In this document: positions 63,258 to 64,000 of the stretch, one piece after another | Layout of the letters: every line of letters starts with the position of its first letter | Position numbering within the stretch: position 1 is the first letter of the stretch | From: Ipomoea triloba | Taxonomy: Eukaryota; Streptophyta; Magnoliopsida; Solanales; Convolvulaceae | Reading direction: 5' to 3' | DNA length: 64,000 nucleotides | NCBI RefSeq assembly: GCF_003576645.1 | Contig: NC_044919.1 | Location: forward strand, 21,614,734 to 21,678,733 | Notes under the pieces: generated by a model | Database searches by the model: none | What the model was told of the DNA's origin: nothing | What the model saw: the letters and a program-made list of their open reading frames with translations, nothing else | Translations under genes and position numbers: made by a program

Positions 63258-63519
63258 CACCAGAATCGTAGATAGCGTATGATACCGGATGAATGTATTG
63301 TGTATATCATTAGAATAGGAATACAATAAGTACATAAATACAAATAGAATAACACATGAACTAGAAGTCTAGGAAGACTAAACTACGAGAGTCCTATTAA
63401 TTGTGTTCGTGTTAAAAATTTGAATTCGTTAACCTTAACGTATCATGTCCGTGTTTAGCTTTATCGTGTCGACACGTTAACGACTCGTATACACGAATTG
63501 TCAGGTCTATACTAATGAC

Positions 63520-64000
63520 GGACTACCTCATATATAGTTATAAAACCAACATAAAGGAATTTTAAATTTGAAAATCGAATATATGAAAAAAGAACAAAAT
63601 TAAATTTGCAATAGGTAGTACTCGGATACTACCCGTAGGCCATAAGCCATAGTACCCTGCACTAGCTAATTTGGAACTAATTTATGTATTGTCTTAAAAA
63701 GTTAAAACGAATGAAGGAGAACCTGGAATCGTAGATATAATAGTCATCTCCATAAACGGCACGCAACGATGTACACATTATTGTGTATAATAGTCTTCTT
63801 GGTAGCATGTATATATAAGACTGCATTCTTCTTTTTAATTACAATTCAGAAACTTTTTCCACACCTTCATACAATATTGTTTAGACATTTGTAAAGCAAA
63901 GATGTACACATTATTGTTTACCAAAATAAGATTCCTTTCTTTAGCAAGGATACAAATTAAACAAGCCAAGGCAAATCAATTCAAGACATTGACGCAAAGC
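63520..64000. other. DNA right of the hAT element, nothing recognised
   Basis: No ORF, RNA gene or terminal repeat was recognised. The phrase AATTACAATTC(A/G)GAAAC at 63837-63853 also occurs at 33050-33066 in a similar TA-rich setting; this may reflect a dispersed repeat. Confidence 0.35.

Larger units (their letters stand above)
55073..63401 (-). mobile_element. Ty1/copia element with very short (112-bp) LTRs, nested in the hAT element
   Basis: Minus orientation. 5' LTR 63401-63290 and 3' LTR 55184-55073, both 112 bp and highly similar (TGAATGTATTGTG on the plus strand). The PPT CTTGAGGGGG (55194-55185) abuts the 3' LTR. The PBS-like TCCGGTATCATACGC follows the 5' LTR (63289-63275). The outer end of the 5' LTR has diverged (TAATAGGAC against TAACAAGAC) and no TSD could be fixed. 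Coding region from ATG 63257 down to about 55190, interrupted by another insertion at 55774-60194. Confidence 0.87.
54385..63511. mobile_element. hAT-type non-autonomous element, split by a 8.3-kb copia nest
   Basis: Perfect 8-bp TSD CTAATGAC at 54377-54384 and 63512-63519. The left end is TAGACCTAGCAATT. The right end, reverse-complemented, is TATAGACCTGACAATT. Subterminal ACCCGTTAA/GTCGACACG words recur throughout, as in plant hAT MITEs. Own sequence is 54385-55072 plus 63402-63511 (about 0.8 kb). No transposase. Confidence 0.82.

Overview
This is AT-rich plant nuclear DNA: GT-AG introns, plant retrotransposon families, tRNA-derived SINEs, and two recognisable angiosperm genes. A dicot is likely, possibly an asterid, but the species cannot be named from the sequence. 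Only two host genes look intact. One is a GAMETE EXPRESSED 2 (GEX2)-like gene at 26701-32785, rebuilt here as 16 exons whose lengths sum to a whole number of codons (1130 residues). The other is a 20S proteasome beta-5 (PBE) gene at 48067-51701, 7 exons, 269 residues. Almost everything else is transposable-element DNA in several layers.

Layout. 1-19240: an old autonomous-type Helitron. It carries an RPA1-like companion gene, a decayed Rep/helicase gene, and a terminal hairpin plus CTAG at 19240. Its Rep/helicase gene is split by a young Athila-like gypsy element (5921-15548). 19241-21207: microsatellite, weak repeats and a hairpin cluster. 21208-26290: a truncated copia element holding a Tourist/PIF-type MITE and a Mutator-type MITE, each with clean target-site duplications (TSDs). 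26701-32785: GEX2, with a 260-bp solo LTR in intron 6. 33560-35492: a second truncated copia. 35493-38900: poorly understood, microsatellite-rich DNA with a SINE. 38903-47200: a minus-strand gypsy gag-protease remnant cut by a 4.1-kb solo LTR; that LTR contains the window's only N and a suspicious 0.8-kb duplication around it. 47449: the 3' end of a second Helitron. 48067-51701: the proteasome gene, with a SINE in intron 3. 51759-53297: a nearly homogeneous 57-bp tandem array (about 27 units) starting 57 bp after the proteasome stop codon. 54385-63511: a Russian-doll nest. A small hAT-type element contains a short-LTR copia, which contains an Athila-like solo LTR, which contains both a Mutator-type element and an internally deleted LTR retrotransposon. 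Most layers are proved by TSDs.

How it fits together: GEX2 acts in gamete attachment and PBE1/2 in general protein turnover; nothing suggests they are functionally linked. The transposon layers give a relative insertion order. The least explained features are the 57-bp array in the proteasome 3' region, the hairpin cluster near 20.9 kb, the gene-like but unidentified 36.0-36.9 kb segment, and the duplication at the N. No clearly new biological system was found.
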